A DNA stretch of 64,000 bases from Mesorhabditis belari (Eukaryota; Nematoda; Chromadorea; Rhabditida; Rhabditidae): the NCBI GenBank assembly GCA_958450365.1, contig CAUEEP010000211.1, positions 310,001-374,000 on the forward strand, in the 5' to 3' direction. Below, piece by piece: positions 31,230 through 51,906 of the stretch. Under the pieces are notes generated by a model. The model made no database searches. It worked only from the letters and a program-made list of their open reading frames with translations, and was not told the origin of the DNA. Numbering within the stretch: position 1 is the stretch's first letter; the number at the start of each line of letters is the position of its first letter. A program made the translations under genes and the position numbers.

Positions 31230-32350
31230 GTTACAAGCATAAGAAATGCGGATTTCAACGTTTTCATAAATTTCCAACGATACATTATCAGATATCGATG
31301 AATGTTATAAACTATTTGAAAGTTGTAAATCTCCTCTACAAAATAGGCTATAAAGTGTTTCAATTGATTGAAGCATTGAAGAAATTTCGAGGACGAAATG
31401 CGAGTGACCAAAAAAAGGCACTTTGGCAACTTTCAAACGCAAATTTAGGAACCTTTCCGAGAGGCTATAAATATAAAGGCTTTCTTATTTTTTTTGCCCC
31501 CTTTTTTGTTGTGTTGCGTTCTATCTTCTTTATTCTTGCCTAATTGCCTCCCGCTCACACGAAGAAGACGGTTCAGGACTGGTGTGTGGCCAACTTTCCC
31601 TCAGTGATCACCAAGGACTGTAATCGGCCAACTTTCCCTCAGTTCTTCACCAAGGATGAATAGCCTCCAAACTCACCGGATCTCAATGTGATGGACTTTT
31701 CCATTTGGGCAATCTTAGAGGCTAATGTCTGCTCTTTGACCTTGAAGAAGTCTTTGACCAAAGGATGGAAGGCGACTCCTCAAGATGACATTCGGGCCGC
31801 AGTGGAGGCATATCCGAACCGATTAAGGGCTGTTATCAAGGCAAAAGGCGGTCATATCGAATGATCTCTTGTTTCCTTATTTGTTACTGTTAAATAAAGC
31901 TATTTCTGTTTAAAAATCTTCTTCCAGTGAAACTTCTTGGTGTGCAATGCCTTGAGTATCTTGTTGCAATAATTATGACGCACCCTGTATATAGTCAAAA
32001 CCGAACTCTTGTGAAAGTGGGGTTTTAAAAAAGTGTCTTTTTTGGTCACTTATTAGACTTTTTTAATGAATTGAGATATAGTTATCCTTTTTTTAAATCT
32101 TCAATTTCGGGAAGCTAACTCTATTTTGACCACAATAAACTTTTCCCTAAAGTAACTTGATTCCTTTTTTTGGTCACTCGCATTTCGGCCTCGAAATTTC
32201 TTCAATGCTTCGATCAATTGAAACACGTTTTAGCCTATTTTGTAGAGGAGATTTACGACTTTCAAATACTTTATAACATTCATCGATATCTCGTTTCTAT
32301 CGTTGGAAATTTATGAAAATGTTAAAATCCGCATTTCTTATGCATGTACC
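31230..32350 (+). mobile_element. mariner/Tc1-type element with ~200-bp inverted ends and a transposase remnant
   Basis: The ends (GTTACAAGCATAAGAAATGC / GCATTTCTTATGCATGTACC) are flanked by TA, with arms 31230-31440 and 32155-32350. Inside, 31556-31864 encodes a C-terminal transposase piece: HTKKTVQDWCVANFPS, a stop, PPNSPDLNVMDFSIWAILEA, DDIRAAVEAYPNRLRAVIK and a stop. A TIR-like CCCTGTATATAG follows at about 31983, so a second element may be nested within the first. Confidence 0.75.
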
Positions 32351-32500
32351 TAATATTTCATATTAAGATAAACCAATTCTTTTCATTTATTTAATATTTA
32401 TTGCTTATTTAGACTTTTTAAAAATGTTATCTTTGTAAAAACAGAGAAATTAAAGCAGAGAAATCTTTAAAATCGTACTTAATCAACTTTCCAAAGTATT

Positions 32501-33143
32501 CAGTACCCGAATGTTCGCATTCAGTACCCGAAGCTTCACATTCAGTACCCGAAGCTTCACATTCAGTACCCGAAGCTTCACATTCAGTACCCGAAGCTTC
32601 ACATTCAGTACCCGAAGCTTCACATTCAGTACCCGAAGCTTCACATTCAGTACCCGAATGTTCGCATTCAGTACCCGAATCTTCACATTCAGTACCCGAA
32701 TCTTCACATTCAGTACCCGAAGCTTCACATTCAGTACCCGAAGCTTCACATTCAGTACCCGAAGCTTCACATTCAGTACCCGAAGCTTCACATTCAGTAC
32801 CCGAAGCTTCACATTCAGTACCCGAATGTTCGCATTCAGTACCCGAATCTTCACATTCAGTACCCGAATCTTCACATTCAGTACCCGAAGCTTCACATTC
32901 AGTACCCGAAGCTTCACATTCAGTACCCGAAGCTTCACATTCAGTACCCGAAGCTTCACATTCAGTACCCGAATGTTCGCATTCAGTACCCGAATCTTCA
33001 CATTCAGTACCCGAATCTTCACATTCAGTACCCGAAGCTTCACATTCAGTACCCGAAGCTTCACATTCAGTACCCGAAGCTTCACATTCAGTACCCGAAG
33101 CTTCACATTCAGTACCCGAATCTTCACATTCAGTACCCCGATT
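32501..33143. repeat. 21-bp minisatellite (TTCAGTACCCGAAGCTTCACA), ~30 copies
   Basis: Units alternate GAAGCTTCACA, GAATCTTCACA and GAATGTTCGCA in a higher-order pattern of 8 to 10 units. Both strands are open (TFSTRSF and RVLNVKL repeats) because the unit is 21 bp; these are not genes. Confidence 0.95.
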
Positions 33144-33632
33144 CAGTTCTTTGTATGATTAAATCCGCCAAGTCTTTCTCTGTCGATTGGTACAAAAAGT
33201 ATTTAAATTGAACAGCTGAACACTGAGATATTTGAGTTCAAAGTCAGATTGCCAATGGCAAAGTTAGATTGGCTGAACCCGAATGTTCACATTAAAGAAG
33301 TATTTTGACAACTTTTTGAAAAAGTATCTCAGAAATATCTCATTTATTTTAAAACTTGAAAAAGCTATCGGAAAATGGAGAAAAATGGGATAAATTTGCG
33401 CCAAAACAAGATTTTCGTGCCAAAAATATTCGCATTGAGGAAAATCGAGTGGACTAAAATGACTTTTAGCTCAGTTAGCTCAGAAATTTTGTCGAGAGCA
33501 CTGAGACTCGTACTGGAAATCTTTATGTCACGACTGCGGCACAAGTTACCCCAATTGGATATCTAGATGTTGCCTCGTTTTTTCTCTACTCTATGCCATT
33601 TTAAAACAAAATTTCCTGATACTTTCCAAGTT

Positions 33633-33827
33633 TTAAGTCAATTGTTGAGACGGAATATCAACAACAGCAATATCACTAGCAATACCAGGTGTTCCACCAC
33701 AAAGGTGACAATGTTGAAGAAGCAATTCCATCTTTTCGAATTCTACCAGAAGATGCTTGAGTTTCGAGATCATTTCCTTCTTATCCGAAAGTGGCCAAGT
33801 TCTTCCAATGACAGGTTCAAGTTTCAC
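33633..33827 (-). CDS. Unassigned coding-like segment
   Basis: The minus strand reads KKEMISKLKHLLVEFEKMEL then LLQHCHLCGGTPGIASDIAV and stops at 33633. An alpha-helical start, a CxxC-type pair and normal codon use suggest former coding sequence. Just upstream (33840-33930) is a repeat also found at 53330-53410, so it may belong to a mobile element. No family recognised. Confidence 0.25.
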   Translation of the reverse strand: MKLEPVIGRTWPLSDKKEMISKLKHLLVEFEKMELLLQHCHLCGGTPGIASDIAVVDIPSQQLT

Positions 33828-34116
33828 CGACTAGCGCTCATTCAAGCGCTTGTTAAATGAGTTGTATAAGTGCAATCGGGAAGTTTTTGGTAGAGAAATG
33901 CTGCCGAGAATTAGGGCTACAATTCTCTATATAACACTTGCCACATTTGAAATCAATTCGACATTTCCCAGATACTTTTTCAAGTTGTCGCTATAATTCG
34001 CGGTCACCCTGTACCTTTCCATGTGTGTACCTTTCGTGTGTCTCGTAGGGAAAAACGGCATCTGGCACACGGCCCTTCCACATAGGCGACAAAGATCGCT
34101 AAAAGTGAAAAATTTC

Positions 34117-34135
34117 GGTTTAATTACCCAAGTTT
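34117..34135 (+). other. 19-nt match to the nematode SL1 spliced leader
   Basis: GGTTTAATTACCCAAGTTT equals the first 19 of the 22 nt of nematode SL1. The next bases (CATTT) are not the SL RNA sequence and no Sm site or SL RNA stem follows, so this is not an SL RNA gene. Confidence 0.6.
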
Positions 34136-34972
34136 CATTTCATTGCCCAATTTCATTCTTTTTCAATCAAATATTACGGAAAAGATTCTTAGCTCATTAA
34201 AAAAAGAATAGCCAACCTTGTCGTAAGCTCAGAAAAGCTTCGTTTACATCTTTAAGCACAAAGTTTTACTAGTTGTTTTTATGGTTAATTTAGTGAGCTA
34301 GAAGAAACTCAACGAAAATTCTAGCTGATTGAGTCCATCAGAAGGACTGCGTTTAGTATTTCGACCTAACTAGTAGAAGTAGAAGTAGAACCCAAAGTAC
34401 ACCATAGTACAAAGCTCAAAGTACATCCAATTGTGATAGAGATTTCTTCGAAGTATTCAGTGCGCCAGAAGGGATGTGTTTTTAAGCTTAAAGTACGTCA
34501 CTATCAATTCTCAAATCCAAATTTTGAAGCGTTCCATTCTTTTATCGATTCTGATCGAGAGATGGTTTTGAGTGGAAAAGGGTTGATTGATCCCTTTCAA
34601 AAAAAAGAAGGCATTAAGGGAAATGGGGAGAAGCTAGAGAAGCAGAGAAATGAGAAAGAGAGAGAGGAGAAAACGATAAGAGATGAGGGGACACAGCCAT
34701 TTCGGATAGATCCCTTTCCGCCTTCTATTTGCCCTCTTTTCTCTCGTCTGCACTCGATCTTTTCCCCCCTTTCGCCAACTCCAATGCAAACTCCGTTTTT
34801 CCTGATCTTTTTGCCTATTTTCTTTCAACAATTTCCCCTTCAACATTGCCTTTTCTTCATTTTATTTTCAAAAATTAATCAATGATCAATTTGTTGTTGC
34901 TAAACGATCACCAATAGCGCATTCTTTGTGTCTTTTTTTTGCAATGTAAACACATCTTTTCTGGTACACTTA

Positions 34973-35006
<34 letters not shown>
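34973..35006. repeat. TTGA/ATTG tetranucleotide microsatellite
   Basis: Eight uninterrupted ATTG units. Confidence 0.95.
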
Positions 35007-35007
<1 letters not shown>

Positions 35008-35252
35008 TAAAGCTTTTCCACCATAGTTCAACAGCTGCAAGTCCATGGAAATAAAGCTAAACCTGGGCAGCTTACAGGCTTTTGATCATCCCTAAATGAT
35101 GTTTAAAATTTTAGAATCTAAGCAATCTAGATTAGAAGTATAGTCATAGTAAAGACAAAGCAAATCCGGCTTTAATGTCACCCAAAAGCCAATGGACAGA
35201 AGATAGAAGCTCTTATTGATAGAAGGCTAATGGATCCTTTTATGGGTAAGGC

Positions 35253-35323
35253 TGACATAGGACTCGAACTCGCGGTTTTTTGCTTACCGCGCGAACGCTC
35301 TACCAATCAGCTACATCGATGCT
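35253..35323 (-). pseudogene. tRNA-Thr-like relic
   Basis: TAGCTGATTGGTAGAGCG, loop GCGGTAA and GGTTCGAGTCC-like B box (AGTTCGAGTCC) are spaced as in tRNA-Thr. The T stem and acceptor do not pair. Confidence 0.45.
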
Positions 35324-36244
35324 TATCCACCACCAGAGAGCTTATGCCACCAGAGAGCCTTATGCCTAAAGGTTTTCGTCAAGCTTCTTTTCGAATCCTT
35401 AGCTGTTGCCATCCACAAGTTGCCAAAGATTTGCATAAGATTCACGAATATAATGAGGCTAATCTAGATCTAAATCAGGCTCAAATGAATCATTTGCTCA
35501 AACTAAAGTAAAAGAAAGCAAAACCTTTACGAGTTTTTACTTAAAACTTTCAAAGAAATTCTGTGAACTCTCCTCGAATTCCCTTTTTTTTTCACTCGAT
35601 CGATCGATCGCTGAATTCCCAAGTTCCTTTCCTTTCATTTCTTTTTCTGTTTTATAAAGAAGAAAAAAAAAGTTGTAAAAGCACTTAAAAGATGACTTTT
35701 GATGACAATTTTTTAGCTTTTTTATTTTTTCGGAAATTCACCCACTCAAATCGGCTTATCTTTTAATCAAAAAAGGGAAAAACGTTTAAAAAAATGTTAT
35801 TCAAATGTTTGAGAGCTTTTTCATTTGTTAGAATAATTGAAAGATTCAGAATAATTCAGTGATCATTCTCTTATCAAATCTCTTCTCCTTGCTGTGTACT
35901 TTATGCTTAAACTTTCCATACAAAAGCCTTCTAGCGCACTGAATTCTTTTTTTTTCTTATGATAAACGATGCTTTGTGCAAAAAAAATGAAGAATTCAGT
36001 AGGGATTCCTCATCTCTCTAAATTTGGTTCCCTACTGAATTAAAAGAATTAAAAAGGAATGTTTTTGCTTTTCAAGCACAAAGTACATCGTGATTTACTC
36101 TGTAACCAAATCCCCACCGCATTCCAATCCTCCAACAATCCTTTCAATGAGAGAATTAGAGTTGGCGGTAACGTGTGCTTTCAACAGAACGATGATCCCA
36201 GAATCCACAGAATCGAACTATATCAGTAGATTGATAATAGGATA

Positions 36245-36470
36245 ATAGATAATAGGATCTTAGCTCATTTTCTCTACAGATTTGGTTCCATTTCTCTATA
36301 GATCTTAGCTCATTTCTCTACAGATTTGGTTCCATTTCTCTGCAGATCTTAGCTCATTTTCTCTACAGATTTGGCTCCATTTCTCTACAGATCTTAGCTC
36401 GTTCTCTCTACAGATTTGACTCCATTTCTCTACAGATCTTAGCTCATTTCCTTTACAGATTTGGTTCCAT
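36245..36470. repeat. ~43-bp minisatellite
   Basis: About five units of GATCTTAGCTCATTTCTCTA followed by CAGATTTGGTTCCATTTCTC. Confidence 0.9.
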
Positions 36471-36954
36471 TTGAAGAATGAAGAATTCAGTGCATTAAAA
36501 AGGAATGTTTTCGATTTTTAAGCACAAAGTACATCCGTTATTTACTCTGTAACTGAAGCTCAATGGAATAGGAAAAAAAGAGTGGACACTAATTGGAATC
36601 TGACCATTAAAATGCTATCTTTTCTAGATTCTTATGAATTATAATTCTTGTAGTAGGAGAAAAATGACTGAAGATCAGTAAATCAGAAGATTTTTCTCAA
36701 TTTTCCAGTTTAATTGCTCAAATTTAGTGTATTTTCTTATGGATTGTAGCCAAAATACGAGAAAAATGGCTTAAGACTATCAAAAATTCGAGATTTTGCT
36801 TTGGAGATCCAACAAACAAACTCTGTCAATCGATTCCTCGACCTTGAAAACCCTTGGACACAAAGTTTTGGCTTCAAATCTCATCTGAGCAATGTTTAGA
36901 GAACCAAATAATCTTTAGAGAACAAATTCCTTTGTAAAGAGACTGCAAAATGTT

Positions 36955-37050
36955 CTTTGTACGGTCGAGGAATCGCTCGCCGTCTGGCGCAGGGCTTTTG
37001 CATTAGGGGGACCGTTTCCCGGTCATCCGTAGCTCTCCTCGTTTAGTTGG
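36955..37050. repeat. Dispersed copy of the 25.1-kb repeat block
   Basis: TCGCTCGCCGTCTGGCGCAG..GCTTTTGCAT is the inverse of the CGCCAGACGACGAGCGA block in the 25080-25835 array and at 50215. Confidence 0.6.
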
Positions 37051-38149
37051 CCGATCAGTGGGGGTGGATTTTTGCCTATTTTCCCCCTTTTCCCCCCTTT
37101 CTTCACCCAATTAGGCCTCAATTTCTGCTTTAAATTTAGTTTTAGATTTGATAGTTTTACATTTAAATTCTGCTTCATATCAACCCATTATTGCTTTGTC
37201 TGCTTTGTCCGATTGTCGCTTGAATCCCCCAGCCGATGCAAGGCAAACTTGTAAATGTCAATTTATGTTAATGTTGATGTTTATTTTATTAAATTAATAA
37301 GATTAAATATTAAATATAATATTAAATTGATATTAAATAATGTTAAAGCCGCTAATTTATGAAACTGTTTATGAAAGTTTATGAAACTTGCTCCCAAATT
37401 ATATCCGAGAAATTCAGTCGCTTTCCATTTTCAAGAAACAAATCGAGGCTCTAGATCTAATGGCTGTCTCGTGGGTAATCTGATTCATTGCATTTCCACT
37501 CTATCCTCTATACCTTTCTACCTTTCTACCTTTCTACCTTTCTACCTTGTCTACCTGTACCTTTCTTTTGTCTCTATATTTATTATAGTTTCACTTTATC
37601 ATCTAAAGTACCATTATTAAATTTGTTTTCAAATAATTTCAAATAATTTCAAACAATTTCAAACAATTTCAAACAATTTCAAACAATTTTAAGTTTTTAT
37701 AAAAGTTTTAAGCAATATTAAGCATGAATTGTGTCAGAAAAGTTTCATTTACGAAAAAATGATCGAAATTCTAGAGATTACTAATGTTTTTTTGTTCATA
37801 ACTACAAGAAACTACAAGAAATTCAATAACTACAAGAAAAATGAGAAAAAAAAAATGCTTTATTTGATCTTTGCTTTATTTTCGGGAGTTTTTGTTCATT
37901 TTTTTGGTTTTTTCAAGGGAACACCTAGCAACGGGTCGCCTTTTTGGCAACATTTTTGGTCAAATAAACATCAAGATTTTCACCGCAAATCAGAAATCTC
38001 TTCAGAGTGGGCTTTTTTTTGTGGGTTTTTATTTGAAATTCGTTAATTTACAATAGCTTTTCAATAATTAATGTCTCTCAATATAGCAAAGTTGTCATTT
38101 CTTTTCTTTCTTTTCTTTCTTTCTTTTCTTTCTTTCTTTTCTTTCTAAG

Positions 38150-38420
38150 CTAAACTCGAGGCTTTTGGCGACTGCCTAGTGGCTCTTTTATCTTGCATCC
38201 CGAATCTGCTTTCTCTAAATCCTCTAGAGCTTTTTTTGTAAATCGTGTGATTAAAGTTTTGAATGCCCTTCCCGACAAGTTGCGTTTGATCGCCACCGTG
38301 TCTGATTTTAAAAGGGCTACTTCGTTGCATTTTAAGCGACTTCGTGATCTTCTTTTATCTGCTACATTTTTCGTTTGCGTCGTTTTTGCACTTTATTTCT
38401 TTCTAAATAAAGTATTTATA
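38150..38420 (+). pseudogene. 3' end of a LINE (non-LTR retrotransposon)
   Basis: The frame from 38193 has FFVNRVIKVLNALPDKLRLI and SDFKRATSLHFKRL. The pattern R(V/I)xxWNxLPxxL...FKxxL is typical of the very C-terminus of LINE reverse transcriptases. It ends in AAATAAAGTATTTATATAT, then a fold-back element starts. The 5' part is missing, as with 5'-truncated LINE insertions. Confidence 0.7.
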
Positions 38421-38777
38421 TATATGTCGTAGCCGATGAAGGATTTCAGCCGAAGAAGTCTCAGACTTAAAGAAGGTTTCGCTAGCGAAAAAATTTGAGA
38501 CTTCATCGGCTAGCCGAAGAAGTCTGAGACTTCTTCGGCTGAGTCATCGGCTAGCCGAAGAAGTCTCAGACTCGGCCGAAGAAGTCTCAGACTCAGCCGA
38601 AGAAGTCTCAGACTCAGCCGAAGAAGTCTCAGACTCAGCCGAAGAAGTCTCAGACTCAGCCGAAGAAGTCTCAGACTTCTTCGGCTAGCCGATGAAGTCT
38701 CAAATTTTTTCGCTAGCGAAACCTTCTTTAAGTCTGAGACTTCTTCGGCTGAAATCCTTCATCGGCTACGACATATA
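38421..38777. mobile_element. Fold-back element E4, copy 2
   Basis: Ends TATATGTCGTAGCCGATGAA and the inverse. The middle is about six tandem GCCGAAGAAGTCTCAGACTC units, and arms carry CGCTAGCGAAA. Confidence 0.9.
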
Positions 38778-39249
38778 CATTATATATTCGATCAAAAATT
38801 TCATCATTCAAATCCCATTTTTTTTTGTAAAAACTCATCAAAATAAACAAATATTACATTTTTAATTTAATAAATAAATAAATTAATGATTGAATGAATG
38901 AATGAATGAATAAATAAATTAATTAATTAATTAATAAAAAAACTAAATCACAAAATGAATTTCTTAAATAATTAAAGGAAAAAAAAGGGAAAATTGGTTA
39001 CTTTAGTAAGAATTTCGCAATATGAAAAAGCTCAAAAAAGGGAAAAGCTCAAAAAAGGCCAAATGTATTTCTTCATCTTCTCCCTCTTTTCCCTAGTGAA
39101 GCCTTCAGAATCTTTTTTTTTTCTGTCGAGAAAGAATTCTTCGGATAAACAAGAGGAAAATTTTGGGCGGGACTTATTTTTTTCAGCTGGAATGGGTGAA
39201 TTCGCTTTTTTTTCGCTGAATATTCGCTCCTTTATCATAAAGGGAGCCT

Positions 39250-40080
39250 TTTCTTATCCATTTCCTCTAAAAACTCTTTGTTTCTTTTTAAATCAACGCA
39301 TTAAATTGTAGAACATTTAACCCAATTATGTTCGTGAGATTCCCATCTTGATATTCTCATTTAAAGCTGCAATTCCTCTAAAAGCTCTAAAAGCTCTCAA
39401 AGTTTCTTTTTTGAATCGAGTTATTAAATTGTAGAACATTTTACCCGATCATGTTCTTGCCATCATGTTCTTGCCAATGCTAAAACACTAGGACCAGGCC
39501 CAAGCTGGGAATAAGAGCTTTTTCTGAGCTAGGCCTTCAGTAAAACCAATTCGGATCAAGATCTGGCTTCTGGCTGGCCCAAAATATTGGTTTAAACAAC
39601 CCTGGACCAGGATCGGACTAAGCCTTCTACTGTTCGTGATATTCCCAACTTTGAATTCGGCTCTCTACAAGGCCTCTACGGGGCCTCTAAGGGGCCTCTA
39701 CAAGGCCTCTACTGGGCCTCTAAGGGGCCTCTACAAGGCCTCTACTGGGCCAGAAGAAGGCCTAATACTCCAACGTTCCATTTCCTCTAAAAGCCCCCAC
39801 AGTTTCTTTTTCTTTTAAATTCTGGAACATTTAACCCACTCATGTTCATGAAATTCCCCAACTTGGCTAGATTTAAAGCTGCAATTCCTCTAAAAGCTCT
39901 TAGTTTCTTTTTAAATCAACGTATTAAATTGTAGAACATTTTACCCAATTATGTTCGTGATATTCCCATCTTGATATTCTCATTTAAAGCCGCAATTCCT
40001 CTAAAAGCTCTAAAAGCTCTTAGTTTCTTTTTTAATCGAGTTATTAAATTATAGAACATTTTACCCGATCATCTTCTTGC
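39250..40080. repeat. Direct repeats around TTAAATTGTAGAACATTTTACC
   Basis: A ~215-bp segment (CCTCTAAAAGCTC, TTAAATCAACG, GTAGAACATTTTACCC, ATTCCCATCTTGATATTCTC) occurs at about 39265-39480 and 39870-40080, with a partial copy at 39780-39860. Between them is a GGCCTCTACAAGGCCTCTAC array (39660-39750). Confidence 0.75.
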
Positions 40081-40207
40081 CTAGATTTAAAACCGCAATT
40101 TTGGCAATTGATTTGACTGCTTTGTGATTCTTTCTTGAGGGATTTTTTTATCTTTTTTTATCTTTTTTTGGTGTCTTTTGAGTGGTGTCCTGGGTGATTA
40201 TTGGGTA

Positions 40208-40295
40208 CTGTTATACGTCCACAGAGAATCTGTTATACGTCCACAGAGAATCTGTTATACGTCCACAGAGAATCTGTTATAAGTCCACAGAGAAT
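40208..40295. repeat. 22-bp minisatellite (TGTTATACGTCCACAGAGAATC)
   Basis: Four units; the last reads TAAGTCC. Confidence 0.95.
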
Positions 40296-40811
40296 TTAGC
40301 CTATCCCTGTTTTCGTTAAAGAAAGCCAGCTAATCGCTCGCTTGTTTAATTTTTCTTTAGCAAAAAAACAAGCACTTCTTCTTTTCCATTTCCCAAAATG
40401 AAATCGAATATTTCTATTTTGTTTCTTTATCAAAACCAACCATTTTTCCATATAAAATTTGTTCTTTTCTATTGAAAAAAGCTGATTTAAGTTAAAAAAA
40501 AAGGCTTTAATTTTATAGAAATTCAAAAATATGCTCAAAAATTTGGAAACACATCCTTTCTAGTGCACTCGATCTTCAGTTTTCTTGTTTTTGATTTAAA
40601 GAAAATGAAGAATTACACTAGAAGAAGGACACTAAAAGGTCTGTGTTTGCTAAGAGTAGAAAGTACAAGTTTCGATTCAATCTTTCTTTTTAACTTTTCT
40701 TATCGTTTTCTAATTTTCTTTCTTTTTTTTTCTTTCTTTTGCTTTCTTTCTTTCTTCCTTCCTTCCTTCCTTCTTCCCCTTATCTTTCCTTATTTCTTTT
40801 GGCAGTTGAAG

Positions 40812-40870
40812 GTGCCGGATAGCTCAGTAGTTAGAGCAATTGCGGTAACATTGCTTCCGATCTGGCCAAG
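40812..40870 (+). pseudogene. tRNA 5'-half relic
   Basis: GTGCCGGATAGCTCAGTAGTTAGAGCA is a good acceptor, D-arm and A-box start; the sequence loses tRNA shape after about 40855. Confidence 0.45.
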
Positions 40871-40986
40871 TTCTAGATTAGCTAGTGCTTTTACTAAACA
40901 AATCCTCTTCCTTTCTTTCTTTCTTTCTTTCCTTCTTTCTTTTGCTTTCTTTCTTTGTATAATAACTATGTTTGTGATTTTCAGTG

Positions 40987-50638
<9,652 letters not shown>

Positions 50639-50954
50639 AACAAAAAGGAAAAAAAAGGCCTCTTTTACCCAACTTTAGCTTCATTTTTACGATAAATCTA
50701 TAAAATTTCTATTTAAGAACTCAATTTTTGCGTACAATCTTTCATTTTTTAAAGTATTTTATATAAAAAAAGCCTTTTAATCAGTTAAAACAAAGCCCTC
50801 GATAGTGCCTCAAAAAGGAAAATCTTTTATTTTGTATTTTCTCTGAAAAAGACTGGTCTTTTTTTGTGAATTTCTTGTAAATATCAATAAAAGTACTGTA
50901 GTTTTCATAATATTTTAAAAAATTTTAGTCTTTTTTATAGAAAACTTTTTGATT

Positions 50955-51200
50955 TTCTCTGTGATTTCGTTGTTGACGCGTGTAAAAAAAAAAGAAACTA
51001 TTTTTTGAGTGTTTAAAGGAGTTTTTTTCAATAAAGATTATGATAAATATTATCAAAAGCTTATCACAAAAGATTTTCGTTTCAAGAAAATTGAGAACCG
51101 ACCGGAATGGAATCGAATGGATCTATCAATTGGACTACCGATGTGCCCAGCCTCATAGTGATGGCGGCTTTACGCTGACAGTGAATGCTGTTGAATGTTG
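50955..51200 (+). pseudogene. Duplicated last-exon and 3' flank of the downstream small gene
   Basis: 51097-51196 reads ADRNGIEWIYQLDYRC..FTLTVNAVEC and a stop, matching the final exon at 51790-51906. The preceding bases (GACGCGTGTAAA, GAGTGTTTAAAGGAG, TTCAATAAAGATTATG) match the 3' flank at 51960-52080. The order (flank, then exon end) shows a tandem-duplication junction. Confidence 0.8.
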
Positions 51201-51906
51201 AATATTATATTCAACTCGATACGACCGATCTGATGCAGTTCCTATTGCAGCAAACGAATTCAGAACATATAGATACAGCAAAACTGTGGGACATTATTGA
51301 CACTATTGGCAAACACTCGCAAGGATTAGTTACATGGGAATGCTTGGAAAAGATGAAAGTTCGCTCGATACGTTACCTAGCCCCTCTTTATAAGTCTTTC
51401 CTAAAAATTTTTGATAATCTTCTCGTGAAGGGGCCGCCGAACTGGCATCCGAAGGCAGAGTTCTGTTTGTGTTATTGTGGATTTTTGGAAGACGAAGAAA
51501 AGAGTTTCCACGCATTCTCGCAGATGATTGGATGGGAAGAGGGATTCAGGTAGGCACAGTTTTCAATTTTCAGCTACGGGCTCTGGTTGGGTGTATACTT
51601 TGCGCTCAGAGACTCAAAATTGTGACCAATCAAAGATATTTGATCACTATCTTCTAAGAAATCAGCAAACCAGATCCCTCTTGTTTACGTGTAAATTTGC
51701 AAGTCGAGTTTTTGACTCGAAAGATTTCAAATAAGAATTTTATTTCTTTCAGAGAATCTCAACAAAAGGAGCTTCGAACCCGTTATTCAGTGAGAGCCGA
51801 CCGGAATGGAATCGAATGGATCTATCAATTGGACTACCGATGTACTCAGCATCATAGTTATGGCGACTTTACGCTGACAGTGACCAAAAGCGCTGTTGAA
51901 TGTTGA
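51185..51906 (+). CDS. Small two-exon nematode protein, possibly SPK-domain-like
   Basis: Exons 51185-51549 and 51753-51906 join in frame to give 172 aa (or 157 if the ATG at 51230 starts it). It begins with LMQFLLQQT, continues KLWDIIDTIGKHSQGLVTWE, a basic helix, PKAEFCLCYCGFLEDEEKSF and ends DRNGIEWIYQLDYRC. The layout loosely resembles the nematode SPK domain, which starts LMxFL and ends with a charged strand; this is tentative. The upstream ATG lies within a duplicated copy of the gene's own last exon, read in another frame. AATAAA follows at about 52039. Confidence 0.5.

Larger units (their letters stand above)
29704..40986. other. 11-kb gene-poor, repeat-rich interval
   Basis: After the rpl-15 poly(A) signal the interval is made of mariner-type MITEs, minisatellites, a transposase fragment, tRNA-like relics, a LINE 3' end and fold-back DNA, listed separately. 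The stretches 34140-34430, 35510-36230, 36480-36950 and 37050-37620 show nothing beyond low-complexity sequence and scattered short motifs. No intact gene is supported. Confidence 0.55.

Noticed and set aside
32483..33158. Two overlapping ~215-codon open frames, one per strand
   Set aside because: They are the two strands of a 21-bp minisatellite; unit length divisible by three keeps all copies open.
38099..38146. Possible promoter tract (CTTTCTTTT run)
   Set aside because: Simple CT microsatellite next to a LINE tail; no gene starts nearby.
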